A DNA stretch of 64,000 nucleotides from Campylobacter jejuni (GTDB lineage: Bacteria; Campylobacterota; Campylobacteria; Campylobacterales; Campylobacteraceae). The stretch spans positions 392,822 through 456,821 of the forward strand of contig JACRSG010000001.1 of the NCBI GenBank assembly GCA_014305285.1, given 5' to 3'. The notes beneath the pieces were generated by a model. It was not told the DNA's origin. It was given only the letters and a program-made list of their open reading frames with translations, and made no database searches. The position numbers were made by a program, and so were the translations under genes. Shown in pieces: positions 9,351 through 20,028 of the stretch; the first letter of the stretch is position 1, and the number at the start of each line of letters is the position of its first letter.

Positions 9351-10406
9351 ATGCAAGTAGAAGTTAAGTTAAAAGAAAACGCTTATAAGGTTTATATCGA
9401 TGAACTTGAAGAATTAGAATTTGATACTAAGGTTTTTATACTTTCAAATCCTAAGATTTCAGGATTTCATCTGAAAACATTACTTTCTAAAATTAAGGCA
9501 AAAGAAATTTTTATCACTACTGTAAAAGATGGCGAAGAATATAAAAATTTAAGCACTATAGAAGAAATTTTAAACCAAATGTTTAATTCTAAATTAGACA
9601 GAAAAAGCGTACTTATAAGTTTTGGTGGTGGCGTGATTAGTGATATGGGCGGATTTGCTGCTAGTATTTATCAAAGAGGTATTGATTTTATTAATATTCC
9701 TACTACACTTTTAGCTTGTGTTGATGCAGCAGTAGGTGGAAAAACAGGTGTTAATAATAATTTTGGTAAAAATCTTATTGGCACTTTTTATCAACCTAAA
9801 GCTGTATATTGCGAGAGTTTTTTTTTAAAGACTTTGGGTTCTAGGGAGCTTGCTGCAGGTATGGCTGAATTTATTAAAATGGCAGTAATGTTTGATGATG
9901 ACATACTTGATTTTATAGAAAAAATTGATGAAAAAAGTTTCTTAAATGCTACTTGTGAGAATGAAATTTTTACTCAAATTATAGCAAAAAGCATAGAGCT
10001 TAAAGCGAGGGTTGTTGAACAAGATGAAAAAGAATCAGGGCTTAGAATGCTTTTAAATTATGGTCATACTTTTGCTCATGTTATAGAAAATTTTACAGAT
10101 TATAAGCTTTATTTACACGGAGAAGCGGTGGCTATAGGTATGGTTATGGCAAATCAATTGGCTTTAAATTTAGGGCTTTTGGATAAAATGCAAAGTCAAA
10201 GAATAAAAGATATTTTACTTAAATTTAGTTTACCAATATCGTATAAAATCAACAATGTAGATGAATTTTATGAAGCTTTTTTCATGGATAAAAAAAGCTC
10301 TAATAAAAAAATCAATTTTGTTCTTGCTAACTCTTTAGGCAAGGGTCTGATAAAAAGCGATATTTCTAAAGAAGATATAATTGCAACTTTAAGAGAATTC
10401 CAATGA
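9351..10406 (+). CDS. aroB: 3-dehydroquinate synthase
   Basis: 351 aa NAD- and zinc-dependent enzyme making 3-dehydroquinate from DAHP, second step of the shikimate pathway. The NAD-binding [11 protein letters not shown] and the [20 protein letters not shown] block are intact. Zinc ligands are E in [11 protein letters not shown] in LNYGHTFAH and H in LHGEAVAIG. The start ATG at 9351 has only a weak ribosome site (AAAGAG). It overlaps the MscS gene by ATGA. Confidence 0.97.
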   Translation: MQVEVKLKENAYKVYIDELEELEFDTKVFILSNPKISGFHLKTLLSKIKAKEIFITTVKDGEEYKNLSTIEEILNQMFNSKLDRKSVLISFGGGVISDMGGFAASIYQRGIDFINIPTTLLACVDAAVGGKTGVNNNFGKNLIGTFYQPKAVYCESFFLKTLGSRELAAGMAEFIKMAVMFDDDILDFIEKIDEKSFLNATCENEIFTQIIAKSIELKARVVEQDEKESGLRMLLNYGHTFAHVIENFTDYKLYLHGEAVAIGMVMANQLALNLGLLDKMQSQRIKDILLKFSLPISYKINNVDEFYEAFFMDKKSSNKKINFVLANSLGKGLIKSDISKEDIIATLREFQ

Positions 10407-11974
10407 AAAAAATTATTATTTTAACCTTTTTTGTTGTTTTTGCTTTTGGTGATGTAAATCGGACTATTATGAATAATATCAATGAGAAAATTAATACTTT
10501 AAACGCTGTAATCAGTGCTAGTATTTGGAATATACGTTATGAAAATTTTATAAAATATCAAGATATAAATGATGAATTAATTATTTTAAATCTTAATTTA
10601 AAAAAGACTTCTGATATTCATCAGCAAGAAGAACTTAAACGTAAGATAGTAAATTTAGAAGAACAATTAAGTTTGCTTAAAGAATATAAAGATTTAAATT
10701 TTGCACAAAGTCTTAGTGCTCCTGATAATATAGAAACCCTATCTAAGCTTAATAATCCTTTGGCTATTATAGGAGCTTTTTCTCATATTAAGAAATTAAA
10801 AGGAGAAAAGGAAGAGTATATATTTAAATTTAATGATTTTAAAAATTTAGTGGATAAAATTAGAGAAAAAAACTCAGAACTTAAAGAATTAGTTGAGCTT
10901 AAACCAAGTGTTGAGAATATAGAAGCTTTGAAAGCTTCAGATAAAAAATTGGAAGAATTTGAACAAGCTTTAAATTTTGCTAGTGTTTCTTATTCTGTTT
11001 ATGAGAAAAAAATTGATGAAGAGCTTTCTCGAGTAAGTGCTGAGATTAAAGTTCAAAGCTTAAGGGCTGTAAATATAGTTGTTGCTATTGTTATTGTTAT
11101 AGCTATAGCTTTTATGTTGAAATTTATTGCTAAAAAATACATTAAAGATAGTGAAAGATATTATACTGCTACGAAAATTATTAATTTTATTAATATAAAT
11201 ATTATTTTTCTTATTTTACTCTTTGCTTATATAGAAAATATTACTTATCTTATAACTATACTTGGTTTTGCTTCTGCAGGCTTAGCTATTGCTATGAAAG
11301 ATATGTTTATGTCTATGCTTGGATGGTGTGTGATTATTTTTGGTGGAAGTTTTAGAGTAGGGGATCGTGTAAAGGTTTTTCAAAATGATACTACTTATAT
11401 AGGAGATATTATAGATATTTCTTTTTTACGTATTACTCTTTATGAAGAGCTTACGCTTGAAACTTATAGTAAAAATCGTCGTAGTGGGCGTATTATATTT
11501 ATTCCTAATAATTATGTTTTTACAAATTTGCTTGCTAATTATACTCATCATGGTATGAAAACAGTGTTTGATGGCATTGATATAAGTGTTACTTTCGATA
11601 GCAATCTTGATAAGGCAGAAGAAATTGTAGAAAATATTGTTATACGCCATGCCAAAGGTTATACTGAGCTTGCTAGAAAAAATATAGCTCGTTTGCAACA
11701 TGAATATAGCATTAAAAATCCTAAAGTGGAGCCAAGGTTTTTTATGTTTTTTGAACATTGGGGAATGCGAATTTCTGCATGGTATATGACTAATGCTTAC
11801 GCGGCTTTGGTATTAAGAAGTACGATTAGCAAAGAGATTATAAAAGAATTTAATAAGCATAAAGATATAAAAATCGCTTATCCATCGCAAAATTTATATT
11901 TAGGAAATTTAAACCAAAATCATTTTGAACAATATCATGAAAATACACATTTTCGTGCAAGGAATAAAGATTGA
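10403..11974 (+). CDS. MscS-family mechanosensitive channel with long periplasmic/coil N-terminus
   Basis: 523 aa. A signal peptide ([16 protein letters not shown]) is followed by about 190 mostly helical residues, then membrane helices near 222-240, 262-280 and the pore helix. The pore region [20 protein letters not shown] followed by FRVGDRVKV is the MscS signature. The cytoplasmic beta and alpha/beta domains follow. It would open on membrane tension during hypo-osmotic shock. It is larger than E. coli MscS (286 aa), in line with the extended N-terminal class. It overlaps aroB upstream by ATGA and mtaB downstream by four bases (TTGA). Confidence 0.93.
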   Translation: MKKIIILTFFVVFAFGDVNRTIMNNINEKINTLNAVISASIWNIRYENFIKYQDINDELIILNLNLKKTSDIHQQEELKRKIVNLEEQLSLLKEYKDLNFAQSLSAPDNIETLSKLNNPLAIIGAFSHIKKLKGEKEEYIFKFNDFKNLVDKIREKNSELKELVELKPSVENIEALKASDKKLEEFEQALNFASVSYSVYEKKIDEELSRVSAEIKVQSLRAVNIVVAIVIVIAIAFMLKFIAKKYIKDSERYYTATKIINFININIIFLILLFAYIENITYLITILGFASAGLAIAMKDMFMSMLGWCVIIFGGSFRVGDRVKVFQNDTTYIGDIIDISFLRITLYEELTLETYSKNRRSGRIIFIPNNYVFTNLLANYTHHGMKTVFDGIDISVTFDSNLDKAEEIVENIVIRHAKGYTELARKNIARLQHEYSIKNPKVEPRFFMFFEHWGMRISAWYMTNAYAALVLRSTISKEIIKEFNKHKDIKIAYPSQNLYLGNLNQNHFEQYHENTHFRARNKD

Positions 11975-13221
11975 AAGAAAAAGTTTTTTTTAAAACCTTT
12001 GGATGCCGTACAAATATTTATGATACAGAACTTTTAAAAACTTATGTAAAAGATTATGAGATTATAAATGATGAGGATGAGGCACAAATTATCGTTGTAA
12101 ATTCTTGCACGGTTACAAATGGAGCTGATAGCGGGATAAAATCTTATATCAATACCATGCAAAAAAAAGGCATTAAAGTTATACTTACAGGCTGTGGTGC
12201 TGTAAGCAAAGGCAAGGAGCTTTTAGATAAAAAGCAAGTTTTTGGGGTGCTTGGAGCGTCCAATAAAGATAAAATCAATGAATTTTTAGGAGCAAAAACA
12301 AGTTTTTATGAACTTGGAAATTTAAATTTTATTGATAAAGATATAGTTTGTGAGTATGAAAATCATACTAAAGCTTTTGTGAAAATTCAAGAAGGTTGTG
12401 ATTTTACTTGTTCTTATTGTATTATCCCTAGTGTGCGGGGAAAATCAAGGAGCGTGGATGAAAAAGCTCTTTTAAAACAGGTTGAAATTTTAGGAGCTAA
12501 TGGCTATAGTGAAATTGTTCTAACAGGAACCAATATAGGTTCATATGGGCTGAAAAATGGCACAACCCTAGGCAAGCTTTTGCAAAAAATGGGGCAAATT
12601 TCAGGTATAAAACGTATAAGGTTGGGTAGTTTAGAGCCTGCACAAATTGATGAAAGCTTTTTAGAAATTCTAGATGAAACTTGGCTTGAAAGACATTTGC
12701 ATATTGCCTTACAACATACAAGTGAAAAAATGCTTCGTATAATGAGAAGAAGATCACATACGGATAATGATTTAAAGCTTTTTAATGCTATAGCAAGCAA
12801 AGGATATGCTTTGGGGACGGATTTTATAGCAGGTCATCCAGGTGAGAGTGAAGAGCTATGGCAAGAAGCTTTAAGAAATTTTAAAGAATTTCCACTCACT
12901 CATATCCATGCTTTTACTTTTAGTCCTAGAAATAACACGCATTCTGCCACCATGAAAGATGTGATAAATGGAGCTTTAGCTAAAGAAAGATTAAACACTT
13001 TAAAATCCATAGTAGAAAAAAATAATTATGAATTTAGGAAAAAAAATCAAACTCCGCTTGAAGTTTTGGTAGAAAATCAAAAAGACGATTTTTTTGAGGG
13101 TTATGATCAGTTTTTTAATAAGATCAAAATTAAAAGTGATGAAGATATAGCTAAAGAATGGATCGTTATATCTCAATACGAAGCGCAAGAAAAGTCTAAT
13201 TTTGCAAATTTAAAAGGCTAG
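11971..13221 (+). CDS. mtaB: MtaB-type tRNA t6A37 methylthiotransferase (radical SAM)
   Basis: 416 aa. It inserts a methylthio group into t6A37 of ANN-decoding tRNAs. The N-terminal UPF0004 domain has three cluster cysteines, in FGCRTN, NSCTV and TGCGA. The radical-SAM motif CDFTCSYC (CxxxCxxC) lies near residue 140. A TRAM-like region ends the protein. The start is TTG overlapping the mscS stop, with AAGGA about eight bases upstream. It is separated from the FtsH-like gene by only three bases, so both are probably in one transcript with aroB and mscS. Confidence 0.93.
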   Translation: MKEKVFFKTFGCRTNIYDTELLKTYVKDYEIINDEDEAQIIVVNSCTVTNGADSGIKSYINTMQKKGIKVILTGCGAVSKGKELLDKKQVFGVLGASNKDKINEFLGAKTSFYELGNLNFIDKDIVCEYENHTKAFVKIQEGCDFTCSYCIIPSVRGKSRSVDEKALLKQVEILGANGYSEIVLTGTNIGSYGLKNGTTLGKLLQKMGQISGIKRIRLGSLEPAQIDESFLEILDETWLERHLHIALQHTSEKMLRIMRRRSHTDNDLKLFNAIASKGYALGTDFIAGHPGESEELWQEALRNFKEFPLTHIHAFTFSPRNNTHSATMKDVINGALAKERLNTLKSIVEKNNYEFRKKNQTPLEVLVENQKDDFFEGYDQFFNKIKIKSDEDIAKEWIVISQYEAQEKSNFANLKG

Positions 13222-13224
13222 ATA

Positions 13225-14841
13225 ATGAAAAATAAAAAGATAATTTTAGTATCTTTTGTGGTTTTATGTATGCTTTTAGGAGTTTTATATTTTAAAAATG
13301 AGCCTAAATATATAGATGAAAATCTTTATCAAAGCTTATTAAGCCAAAATTTAATCCAAAAAGCTGTGATCGATAAAGATGAAATTTGGCTTAAGGTAAA
13401 AGGTGAAAATTACGTAATTATAAAAGATGGCATAGATATAAAAACACTTTTAGCAAAAGTTCCTGTAGAAGTTAAAAAAGATAACACACTTTGGGTGTTT
13501 TTTATTTTATTTGTTTTTGTTGTTATGCTTTTAATAAGTCTTAGTTATTTTGCTCGTAAAAAAGAGTTGGCTAAATATCCAATATCAAACAAGAATCAAA
13601 ATCACACTCAAACTCAAAATTCAAATGTAAATTTAGAAAGTTCTCATATAAAACCTGTGATTTCAAATATTACTTTTAATGATGTAGCAGGTGTTGATGA
13701 GGTTAAAATGGAGCTAAGTGAACTTGTGGATTTTTTACAAAATCCTAAAAAATACAAAGAATTTGGTGTAAAAATGCCAAAAGGTGTCTTAATGGTAGGC
13801 CCACCAGGGGCAGGAAAAACATTGATAGCAAAAGCAGTTGCAGGAGAAGCTGGAGTGCCATTTTTTTATCAAAGTGGCTCAAGTTTTGTTGAAATTTATG
13901 TAGGTATGGGTGCAAAAAGAGTTAGAGAGCTTTTTTCAAAAGCTAAAATGATGGCACCTAGCATAGTTTTTATCGATGAAATAGATGCTGTAGGTAAGGC
14001 AAGAGGAGAAATGTCAAATGTCGAAAGAGATAACACTTTAAATCAACTTTTAACTCAAATGGATGGTTTTGAGGATAATAGCGGCGTTATAGTTATAGCT
14101 GCGACAAATAAAATCGAATTTATGGATCCTGCTTTATTGCGTTCGGGGCGTTTTGATAGGAGAATTTTTTTATCTTTGCCTGATTTTAAAGATAGACTTA
14201 AAATTTTAGAAATTTATATGAAAGATAAAAATAATAATGTCAATTTAAATAAAATCGCTAAAGTAAGTGTAGGTTTTAGTGGGGCAGGGCTTGAAACTTT
14301 AGTTAATGAAGCAGCAATTAATGCTTTAAGAAGAAATAGTGCTTTAGTCGAGGAAAGTGATTTTTACGCTGTATTAAATAAAGTTCTTTTAGGTAAGAAA
14401 AAGATTTTAAGTTTTAATGATGAAGAGAAAAAAATTCAAGCCACTTATCAAGCTGCAAAAGCTTTAAGTGCGTATTATTTTGATATAGGATTTGATAAAA
14501 TCACTCTCATTGAAGATCGTTTTAAAGAACATGAACATAATATAAGATCAAAATCAGAGCTTATAAATCGTATAAAAGTTTATTTGGCTGGTTCTAGGGC
14601 TATGAAATTAATTTACAATGAAAGTTATACTAACTCACAAGATGATTCTTTAAAGATTAAAGAATTGCTTGATTATATGTTGAGTTTTGATATATTAGAA
14701 GAGTCAAATTTAAGCGAACAAAAAAAAGAAATGGATGAATTTTTAAATTCTATGAAGGATAAAATTTTAAAATTATCAGAACTTTTGCTTGAAAAAGAAA
14801 AAATAGAATATGATGATGTTAAAAATATAATGCAGGTTTGA
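13225..14841 (+). CDS. FtsH-like membrane AAA+ ATPase lacking the zinc protease motif
   Basis: 538 aa. It has two N-terminal membrane helices (about 5-22 and 90-108), then an AAA+ module with Walker A GPPGAGKT at 192-199, Walker [12 protein letters not shown] near 247-257, and the second region of homology with arginine fingers in [10 protein letters not shown]. The pore-loop region [14 protein letters not shown] is FtsH-like. Where FtsH has the HEAGH zinc site, this protein reads YQAAK (408-412), so both histidines and the catalytic glutamate are gone. The C-terminal helical domain remains. The protein is also about 100 residues shorter than true FtsH. It is probably an ATPase that remodels membrane proteins without cleaving them, or a partner of the real FtsH. 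It appears to be Cj1005c. Confidence 0.88.
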   Translation: MKNKKIILVSFVVLCMLLGVLYFKNEPKYIDENLYQSLLSQNLIQKAVIDKDEIWLKVKGENYVIIKDGIDIKTLLAKVPVEVKKDNTLWVFFILFVFVVMLLISLSYFARKKELAKYPISNKNQNHTQTQNSNVNLESSHIKPVISNITFNDVAGVDEVKMELSELVDFLQNPKKYKEFGVKMPKGVLMVGPPGAGKTLIAKAVAGEAGVPFFYQSGSSFVEIYVGMGAKRVRELFSKAKMMAPSIVFIDEIDAVGKARGEMSNVERDNTLNQLLTQMDGFEDNSGVIVIAATNKIEFMDPALLRSGRFDRRIFLSLPDFKDRLKILEIYMKDKNNNVNLNKIAKVSVGFSGAGLETLVNEAAINALRRNSALVEESDFYAVLNKVLLGKKKILSFNDEEKKIQATYQAAKALSAYYFDIGFDKITLIEDRFKEHEHNIRSKSELINRIKVYLAGSRAMKLIYNESYTNSQDDSLKIKELLDYMLSFDILEESNLSEQKKEMDEFLNSMKDKILKLSELLLEKEKIEYDDVKNIMQV

Positions 14842-14855
14842 TTATATTTTAATCA
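14839..14855. terminator. Weak hairpin between convergent genes
   Basis: TGATTA and TAATCA pair around TATTT, covering the stop codons of both the FtsH-like gene and the PepSY-like gene. The stem is short and AT-only, so termination is a guess from position. Confidence 0.3.
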
Positions 14856-15265
14856 TCAATTTCTTTATGTAAGATAGTTCCATTAAAATCTATAAGAATT
14901 TTGACATTGTTATCAAGTTTAATCTTGTAATGGTTGATTTTTCTTTCAATTTCTCTAGCTTTTGTATTTGGAAATTCGTTTTTAATGATATTGGCTAAAT
15001 TTTGAGGTAAAAAATCTAGATCAAAAGGAAAGGTTTTATTTTCAATTTCCCTCCAAGCTCCATCTATGTCAAATTCAAGCTCTGTTCCATCGCTGAGATA
15101 GACTTCATAGGAATTTTTGTCTTTTTGTAAGATTCCTATAGATGCTTTGAAATTATGTTGTAAAAATTCTTTAGAAACACTTGGCAAATTATCAGCAGAA
15201 ATTATTATATCAGCATTTAAAGATAAAATTAAAATAGCAATAATGCTTAAAAATTTAATTTTCAA
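14849..15265 (-). CDS. Exported PepSY-like (DUF2874) protein
   Basis: 138 aa with a signal peptide of about 18 residues (MKIKFLSIIAILILSLNA) and then two repeats of about 55 residues. Each has a helix followed by strands with a pattern YEVYLSDGTELEFDIDGAW and YKIKLDNNVKILIDFNGTI. The tandem PepSY-like arrangement is known from small periplasmic proteins, often near two-component or redox genes. No enzyme motif is visible. It converges on the FtsH-like gene and stands alone, about 100 bases from the divergently transcribed rhomboid gene. Confidence 0.75.
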   Translation of the reverse strand: MKIKFLSIIAILILSLNADIIISADNLPSVSKEFLQHNFKASIGILQKDKNSYEVYLSDGTELEFDIDGAWREIENKTFPFDLDFLPQNLANIIKNEFPNTKAREIERKINHYKIKLDNNVKILIDFNGTILHKEIDD

Positions 15266-15363
15266 TATTTTTTCCTAATTATTTTTAGCAAAATTGTAAA
15301 GAATTTTATGTGAATTTTATGTGAATTTTAAGACAATATTATAAAAAATAAAGGTTTTATACT

Positions 15364-15882
15364 TTGCTTACAATTTTTTTAATTTTTTTAAATATTTCAT
15401 GTTATTTTTTCATTTCTTATGATTATTACAATATCCTTGGTTTGAATATTTTATTTTTTAATGGAGCTTATTGGCAGCTTTTAAGTTCAATGTTTTTACA
15501 TGGAAATTTAACCCATCTTATATTAAATATGATAGTTTTATTTCAATTTGGGCGTATATTAGAAACTTATTTGGGTGCTTTACGTTTTACTTTTCTTTAT
15601 TTTGTTGGCGGATTGTTGTGCTCACTTTTAAGTGTTTTTTATGTGTATTTTGATTTTAAATATTTTGGAGAAAATATAAATGTCATAGGCGCTAGTGGTG
15701 CAATTTGTGTTTTAATGGGCTTTTATTCTGTTCTTGATAAAAATAGCACAAAAGGACTTATAGTGGCAATTTTACTTATGAGTTTTGCACCCTTACTTAT
15801 GGGGGTAAATGTTGCTTGGTATGGTCATATTTTCGGGTTTATATGCGGTTATATTTTAGCTAAAATAAAAGAGGTAAAATGA
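15364..15882 (+). CDS. Rhomboid-family intramembrane serine protease
   Basis: 172 aa, a minimal six-helix rhomboid. The catalytic serine is S111 in IGASGAICVLMG and the catalytic histidine is H155 in WYGHIFGF. The HxxxN element is HLILN after LHGNLTHLILNM, and the WQLLSSMFLH segment is typical. It cleaves transmembrane helices; the substrate is unknown. The start is TTG with AAAGG about eight bases upstream. It overlaps the SixA-type phosphatase by ATGA. Confidence 0.92.
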   Translation: MLTIFLIFLNISCYFFISYDYYNILGLNILFFNGAYWQLLSSMFLHGNLTHLILNMIVLFQFGRILETYLGALRFTFLYFVGGLLCSLLSVFYVYFDFKYFGENINVIGASGAICVLMGFYSVLDKNSTKGLIVAILLMSFAPLLMGVNVAWYGHIFGFICGYILAKIKEVK

Positions 15883-16391
15883 AAAAAATTTATATTATAA
15901 GACATGCAAAAGCAAGTAAGAGTGGGGATATCGATGATTTTGAAAGAAAACTTACTAAGAGTGGAAAGGAAGATTTAAAAAAACTTTTTAAAAATCTTGC
16001 TTCGCATGAAATTCATCCTGATTTGGTGTTATCAAGTTCTGCTGTTAGAACCGCTAAAACAGCAAAAAAATTAGCCAAATTTTATAATTTTGATAAAAAT
16101 AAAATTTGTTTTGATGAAAGATTGTATCTTTGTAATGTTGAAAATCTGCTAAAAATTTTACAAGATATTGATGATGAGTTTAATGAAATATTTTTAGTGG
16201 GCCATAATCCTGGTTTAATGGAGCTTGGAGAGCTATTGAGTTCACTGTGTTTAGCTTCTTTTCCAACTTCTTCTATCTTGTGTTTAGAATTTGACATTAA
16301 GGAATTTAAAAATTTAAAAAAACATAGCGGAAGATTAGTTTTTTTTGAACATGTGCGCAAGTTAAAAGAAGAAAAAGATTTAGGTTTTTAG
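15879..16391 (+). CDS. SixA-type histidine phosphatase
   Basis: 170 aa of the histidine phosphatase (phosphoglycerate mutase-like) branch 1. The phosphate-accepting histidine is H9 in IIRHAKAS; the second histidine is in LVGHNPGL. Arginine R58-59 in SSAVRTAKT completes the phosphate pocket. SixA removes phosphate from histidine in phosphotransfer proteins in E. coli, but the substrate here is unknown. It is coupled to the rhomboid gene and convergent with rpoD, 14 bases away. Confidence 0.9.
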   Translation: MKKIYIIRHAKASKSGDIDDFERKLTKSGKEDLKKLFKNLASHEIHPDLVLSSSAVRTAKTAKKLAKFYNFDKNKICFDERLYLCNVENLLKILQDIDDEFNEIFLVGHNPGLMELGELLSSLCLASFPTSSILCLEFDIKEFKNLKKHSGRLVFFEHVRKLKEEKDLGF

Positions 16392-16392
16392 C

Positions 16393-16407
16393 AAGAGATC
16401 GACTCTT
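16393..16407. terminator. Small hairpin between convergent sixA-like gene and rpoD
   Basis: AAGAG and CTCTT pair around ATCGA in the 14-base gap between the convergent genes. There is no strong T run, so this is a weak call. Confidence 0.3.
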
Positions 16408-18274
16408 ACTTCCAACCTTCTATATAATTTTTTAATTTTCTTCCTACTTTAGGGTGTTTGAGTTTTTTTATAGCTGAGCTTTCTATTTGTCTTACTCTTT
16501 CTCGAGTGACATTAAGCTCTTTTCCAATTTCCTCTAAAGTTCTGTCGCTTTCATCATCCATTAAGCCAAAACGCATACGAATTACCGCTTTTTCTCTATC
16601 GTTTAATTGATCTAAAACTTCATCAATTTGTTCTTTTAAATCATCTTTTAAGATATGATCCATCGGAGAAAGTGAATTTCTATCTTCAACAAAATCTCCA
16701 AATTTACCATCATCTTCATTTCCTATTGGAGCTTCAAGAGAAATTGGTTCTTTTGTGATTTTAATAACTTGTTTAACTTTATCTACACTTAAACCTACTT
16801 CTTTGGCTATAACACTGACATCAGGTTCTTTTCCATCTTTTTGTAGATGTTCGCGGATGATTTTGTTGATTTGATTGATAGTCTCTATCATATGGATTGG
16901 AATTCTTATGGTTCTTGCTTGATCAGCTATAGCCCTTGAAATAGCTTGTCTGATCCACCAAGTCGCATAAGTAGAAAATTTATAACCCCTTTTGTATTCA
17001 AATTTATCCACAGCTTTCATCAAGCCTATATTTCCTTCTTGAATAAGATCTAAGAAAGGTAGACCACGATTTGTGTAGCGTTTGGCTATGCTTACAACAA
17101 GGCGTAAGTTTGATTTTGCCATTCTTCCTTTTGCTTCATCAGAAATTTTTTTACCACGTTTAATTTGCTCTAAAATTTCTTTTAAACGTGATTTTTCAAG
17201 ATCAAAGCTTTTTTCACTAGCTTCTTTAGTTTGAAATAATTTTTTAATTTCCATATAAGTACTTACCATAGTTGTTTCTAAAGCTCGCTCTGTGATTTCT
17301 TCTTTACTCAATTTTGTGATATCTTTTAAAATACCTGCATGGCGTTTTTTAAGTTCATCAGAAAACATAGGTAAGCGGTATTCTAAACGCTTAAGTTCTT
17401 TGTCAAATTCTTCATCACTTTTTAGTGCAGTTTCCATTGATTTTACAATTTCACTAATAAGTTTTGAAGTAGGGCCTAGATCCATTAATTTTTCTTTTAA
17501 AATATCTTTTTTGAATGCAATGCTTAATTTATCCAAAAGCTCATCTCCGCTTTCTTTGTCTTTGGATGTTTTTAGCCAATCTTTTTTAGCTTTTTCTAAA
17601 GCTTTAAATTTTTCTATAACTTTTAAAGTTCTCTCATCTTCTTTTTTAGTATTTTTTTTAATATTTTCTTCATCTACTTCTAATTCTGTTTCGTTTTCTT
17701 CATCTTCATCTATATCAAGTTCATCAAGTTTATCATCGCTTTTTTCTTCATCGTCAAAGCTTTTAAATAGCTCTTTTACTCTTCTTTCGCGGTTTATTAA
17801 AGGTTCTTTATAATCTAAAATAAAATCTATTAAGTAAGGCACAGAGCAAAAAGCATCAATGATAATATCTTCGCCAAGTTCTATTTTTTTAGAAATTTCA
17901 ATTTCTTCATCTTTGTTTAATAAAGCAATTTGTCCCATTTCTCTTAAATACATACGAACAGGAGAGTCTGATCTGCTCCATTCTAATAAATCGTTTTCAT
18001 TAGCTAAATCAAATTCATTCTCAAGGCTTGTATCTTGAAGTTTTTGTTTTTCTTCTTGAAGTCTTTTTGCATCTTCTATGTTTTTCATTTGTGCAATTTC
18101 AGCTGCTGAAAAAAGTTGCACTTTGTGTTTTTTCATTAATGTTTGTACTTTTTTAGCGGTTGATGCACTTGGTTGTTTTGTAAGATATTTTACCAATTTT
18201 TCATATGTGATATAATCTTTTGCATTTTCTTGAAATAATTCTTCTAATTCAGCTTCTTGAGTTTTGGCGTTCAT
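16406..18274 (-). CDS. rpoD: Primary sigma factor RpoD (sigma-70)
   Basis: 622 aa. Region 1.1 is at the N-terminus, region 1.2 has [13 protein letters not shown] near 104, and a long acidic non-conserved insert ([19 protein letters not shown]) lies near 195. Region 2 includes [17 protein letters not shown] and [16 protein letters not shown], which bind core polymerase and the -10 box. Region 4 has [20 protein letters not shown], the helix-turn-helix for the -35. Full length for the family. The ATG at 18274 is preceded by AAGGA (minus strand). Transcribed toward the sixA-like gene. Confidence 0.97.
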   Translation of the reverse strand: MNAKTQEAELEELFQENAKDYITYEKLVKYLTKQPSASTAKKVQTLMKKHKVQLFSAAEIAQMKNIEDAKRLQEEKQKLQDTSLENEFDLANENDLLEWSRSDSPVRMYLREMGQIALLNKDEEIEISKKIELGEDIIIDAFCSVPYLIDFILDYKEPLINRERRVKELFKSFDDEEKSDDKLDELDIDEDEENETELEVDEENIKKNTKKEDERTLKVIEKFKALEKAKKDWLKTSKDKESGDELLDKLSIAFKKDILKEKLMDLGPTSKLISEIVKSMETALKSDEEFDKELKRLEYRLPMFSDELKKRHAGILKDITKLSKEEITERALETTMVSTYMEIKKLFQTKEASEKSFDLEKSRLKEILEQIKRGKKISDEAKGRMAKSNLRLVVSIAKRYTNRGLPFLDLIQEGNIGLMKAVDKFEYKRGYKFSTYATWWIRQAISRAIADQARTIRIPIHMIETINQINKIIREHLQKDGKEPDVSVIAKEVGLSVDKVKQVIKITKEPISLEAPIGNEDDGKFGDFVEDRNSLSPMDHILKDDLKEQIDEVLDQLNDREKAVIRMRFGLMDDESDRTLEEIGKELNVTRERVRQIESSAIKKLKHPKVGRKLKNYIEGWK

Positions 18275-18331
18275 TGATTATCCTTGGAATTTATATAAGC
18301 TTCGGATTTTATCTAAAAATTGCTTAACTTT

Positions 18332-18727
18332 CTATATAAATTGGTTATTATGCTTATGATTTGAATATTTTTTCAAATTTTTGCAAAGCTCTGTTAAAAT
18401 TATAGTTTTTAGGGTATAAAATTTACGCTTTAGGTTGATATTTTTTAATTTAATTTCATAAAGTGTTGAATTTTTCAATTCTTTTTCTATGCTTTTTTTG
18501 GAAAAAATAGAGATTGCTTTTTTCTATAGAATAAGTTCTTTAATCGTAGTCATTCTATCAGACTCAAGAAAAATATTAAGTTTTTTTGAGCTTGTACCAA
18601 CTTTATTTTCTAAATTTTTAATTACTATTGAAACATTAGGTTGGATTATAGAAAAATTGTTAGCTGTATGAGTTGGGTTTTGAGTGTTTAAAAGATCTAA
18701 AAATATTTCCATATCTTTGATTTTCAT
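18332..18727 (-). pseudogene. LysR-family regulator with the middle deleted
   Basis: 67 codons from ATG 18727 read as a LysR winged-helix start: MKIKDMEIFLDLLNTQNPTH, then SIIQPNVSIVIKNLENKVGT. The frame meets TAG at 18524-18526. In the same frame it continues for 63 codons with IFSKKSIEKELKNSTLYEIK and LKRKFYTLKTIILTELCKNL, which looks like the last part of a LysR effector domain, up to TAG at 18332-18334. LysR proteins have about 290 residues, so roughly 160 from the centre are missing. It is divergent from the intact yeiH-like gene, the usual partner of a LysR regulator. I believe Cj1000 is full length in NCTC 11168. Confidence 0.78.
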
Positions 18728-18839
18728 GAGCGATTTCTTATATTAATAAAAAAATTATTATAAAAATTAAAATAATATATTTTTATAATTTTTAGTAAAA
18801 AAATATAATATCACGAAATTTACAAAAAAAGGAAAATAA

Positions 18840-19937
18840 ATGAAAACAAGTTTTTTAGCACATAGTGTGGCTATAGTGCGTTCAAATTTTAAGGGTTTGC
18901 TTTTTACTGCTTGTATAGTGATTTTTGCTATGTATCTTTCTAGTGTTCAAAGTATCAAAGACACTACTCATTTAGCAGCGACTGCTTTTGCTATTATCAT
19001 AGGAGTGTTGCTTTCTCCTTGGTTTTTTAAATACCAACATCATTTTCAAGCTGGAGTGCATTTTAGTGCGAAAAAGCTTTTAAGACTTGGTATTGTTTTA
19101 TATGGTTTTAATATCACTTTAACTGAGCTTTTAAGCGTAGGACTGAAAGGGTTTTTACTTTCTGCTATAGTGATATTTTTTGTTTTTATTATCGCTTTAT
19201 TTGTAGGAATGAAAATTTTTAAACTCGATAAAGAAACTTCTATGCTTGTTGGAGCTGGAAGTGCGATTTGTGGTGCTGCAGCGGTTTTGGCATTAGAGTC
19301 GAGTTTAAAAAATGATCCTTTTAAGGGAATTTTGACTGTGGGTACTGTAGTAATTTTTGGGCTTGTATTTATGTTTTTGTATCCTATAGCCTTTTCTTTA
19401 AATGCTTTTCCTTTTTTTGATCAAAATGCTATGGGAGTTTTTATGGGTGCTACTTTACATGAAGTGGTAAATGTTGCGGGTGCTGCTGAAATGGCAAAAG
19501 ATATGGTAGGATTTGAACAAAGTGCTTCTAATGTTGCAGTGATTATAAAAATGATGAGAGTAATTTTGCTTGTTCCTTTTTTGCTTATAGTAACTTATTT
19601 TTTCGCTAAAAATCAGCATTCAAGCAATGGAAAAACTGCAAAAAGTATTACTATACCTTATTTTGCTTTTGCATTTTTAGCTATGATAGTTTTAAACACT
19701 TATTTAGCAAGCAAGGAAAGTATTTTAGGTATTGCCACGAGTGATATTATTTTTTTGGGTAAAATGCTTTGTACTTTGTGCATTGTTTTTGCTATGGCGG
19801 CTTTAGGTTTGCAAATTGATTTTAAAAAGTTTTTAAAAAGTGGTTCTAGAGTATTTGGATTGGCTTTTGTTTTAGGGCTTGTTTTGATTTTTGGAGGGTA
19901 TTTTTTAACCTTGGCTTTTAAGGGTATACTTTGGTAA
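18840..19937 (+). CDS. YeiH/UPF0324 inner-membrane protein
   Basis: 365 aa with about ten membrane helices (PSE1, conserved hypothetical 698 family). Characteristic stretches are LLRLGIVLYGFNITLTEL, VGAGSAICGAAAVLALES and GATLHEVVNVAGAAEMA. Related proteins are linked to sulfur compound (sulfite/taurine-type) or cysteine export, but the substrate is not settled. It has its own ribosome site AAAAGGAAAA. The adjacent LysR relic implies it was once regulated and may now be constitutive or silent. Confidence 0.88.
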   Translation: MKTSFLAHSVAIVRSNFKGLLFTACIVIFAMYLSSVQSIKDTTHLAATAFAIIIGVLLSPWFFKYQHHFQAGVHFSAKKLLRLGIVLYGFNITLTELLSVGLKGFLLSAIVIFFVFIIALFVGMKIFKLDKETSMLVGAGSAICGAAAVLALESSLKNDPFKGILTVGTVVIFGLVFMFLYPIAFSLNAFPFFDQNAMGVFMGATLHEVVNVAGAAEMAKDMVGFEQSASNVAVIIKMMRVILLVPFLLIVTYFFAKNQHSSNGKTAKSITIPYFAFAFLAMIVLNTYLASKESILGIATSDIIFLGKMLCTLCIVFAMAALGLQIDFKKFLKSGSRVFGLAFVLGLVLIFGGYFLTLAFKGILW

Positions 19938-20028
19938 TAAAAATTATTTTTTAGAAAATTCTATTTTGTTAATCAATTTAAGAATATAATTTTATTTCAT
20001 TAATTAAATTTATTAAAAAGGAATGAAG

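Noticed and set aside
11426..11758. 110-codon frame opposite the MscS gene
   Set aside because: Shadow of the real gene; no domain and no start signal.
17292..17813. 173-codon open frame on the plus strand opposite rpoD
   Set aside because: Serine-rich translation produced by the reverse of Glu/Lys-rich rpoD codons; no ribosome site and rpoD is certain.
20018..20028. YceI-like start at 20023
   Set aside because: The ATG is one base from the AAGG ribosome site; ATG 20029 has proper spacing.
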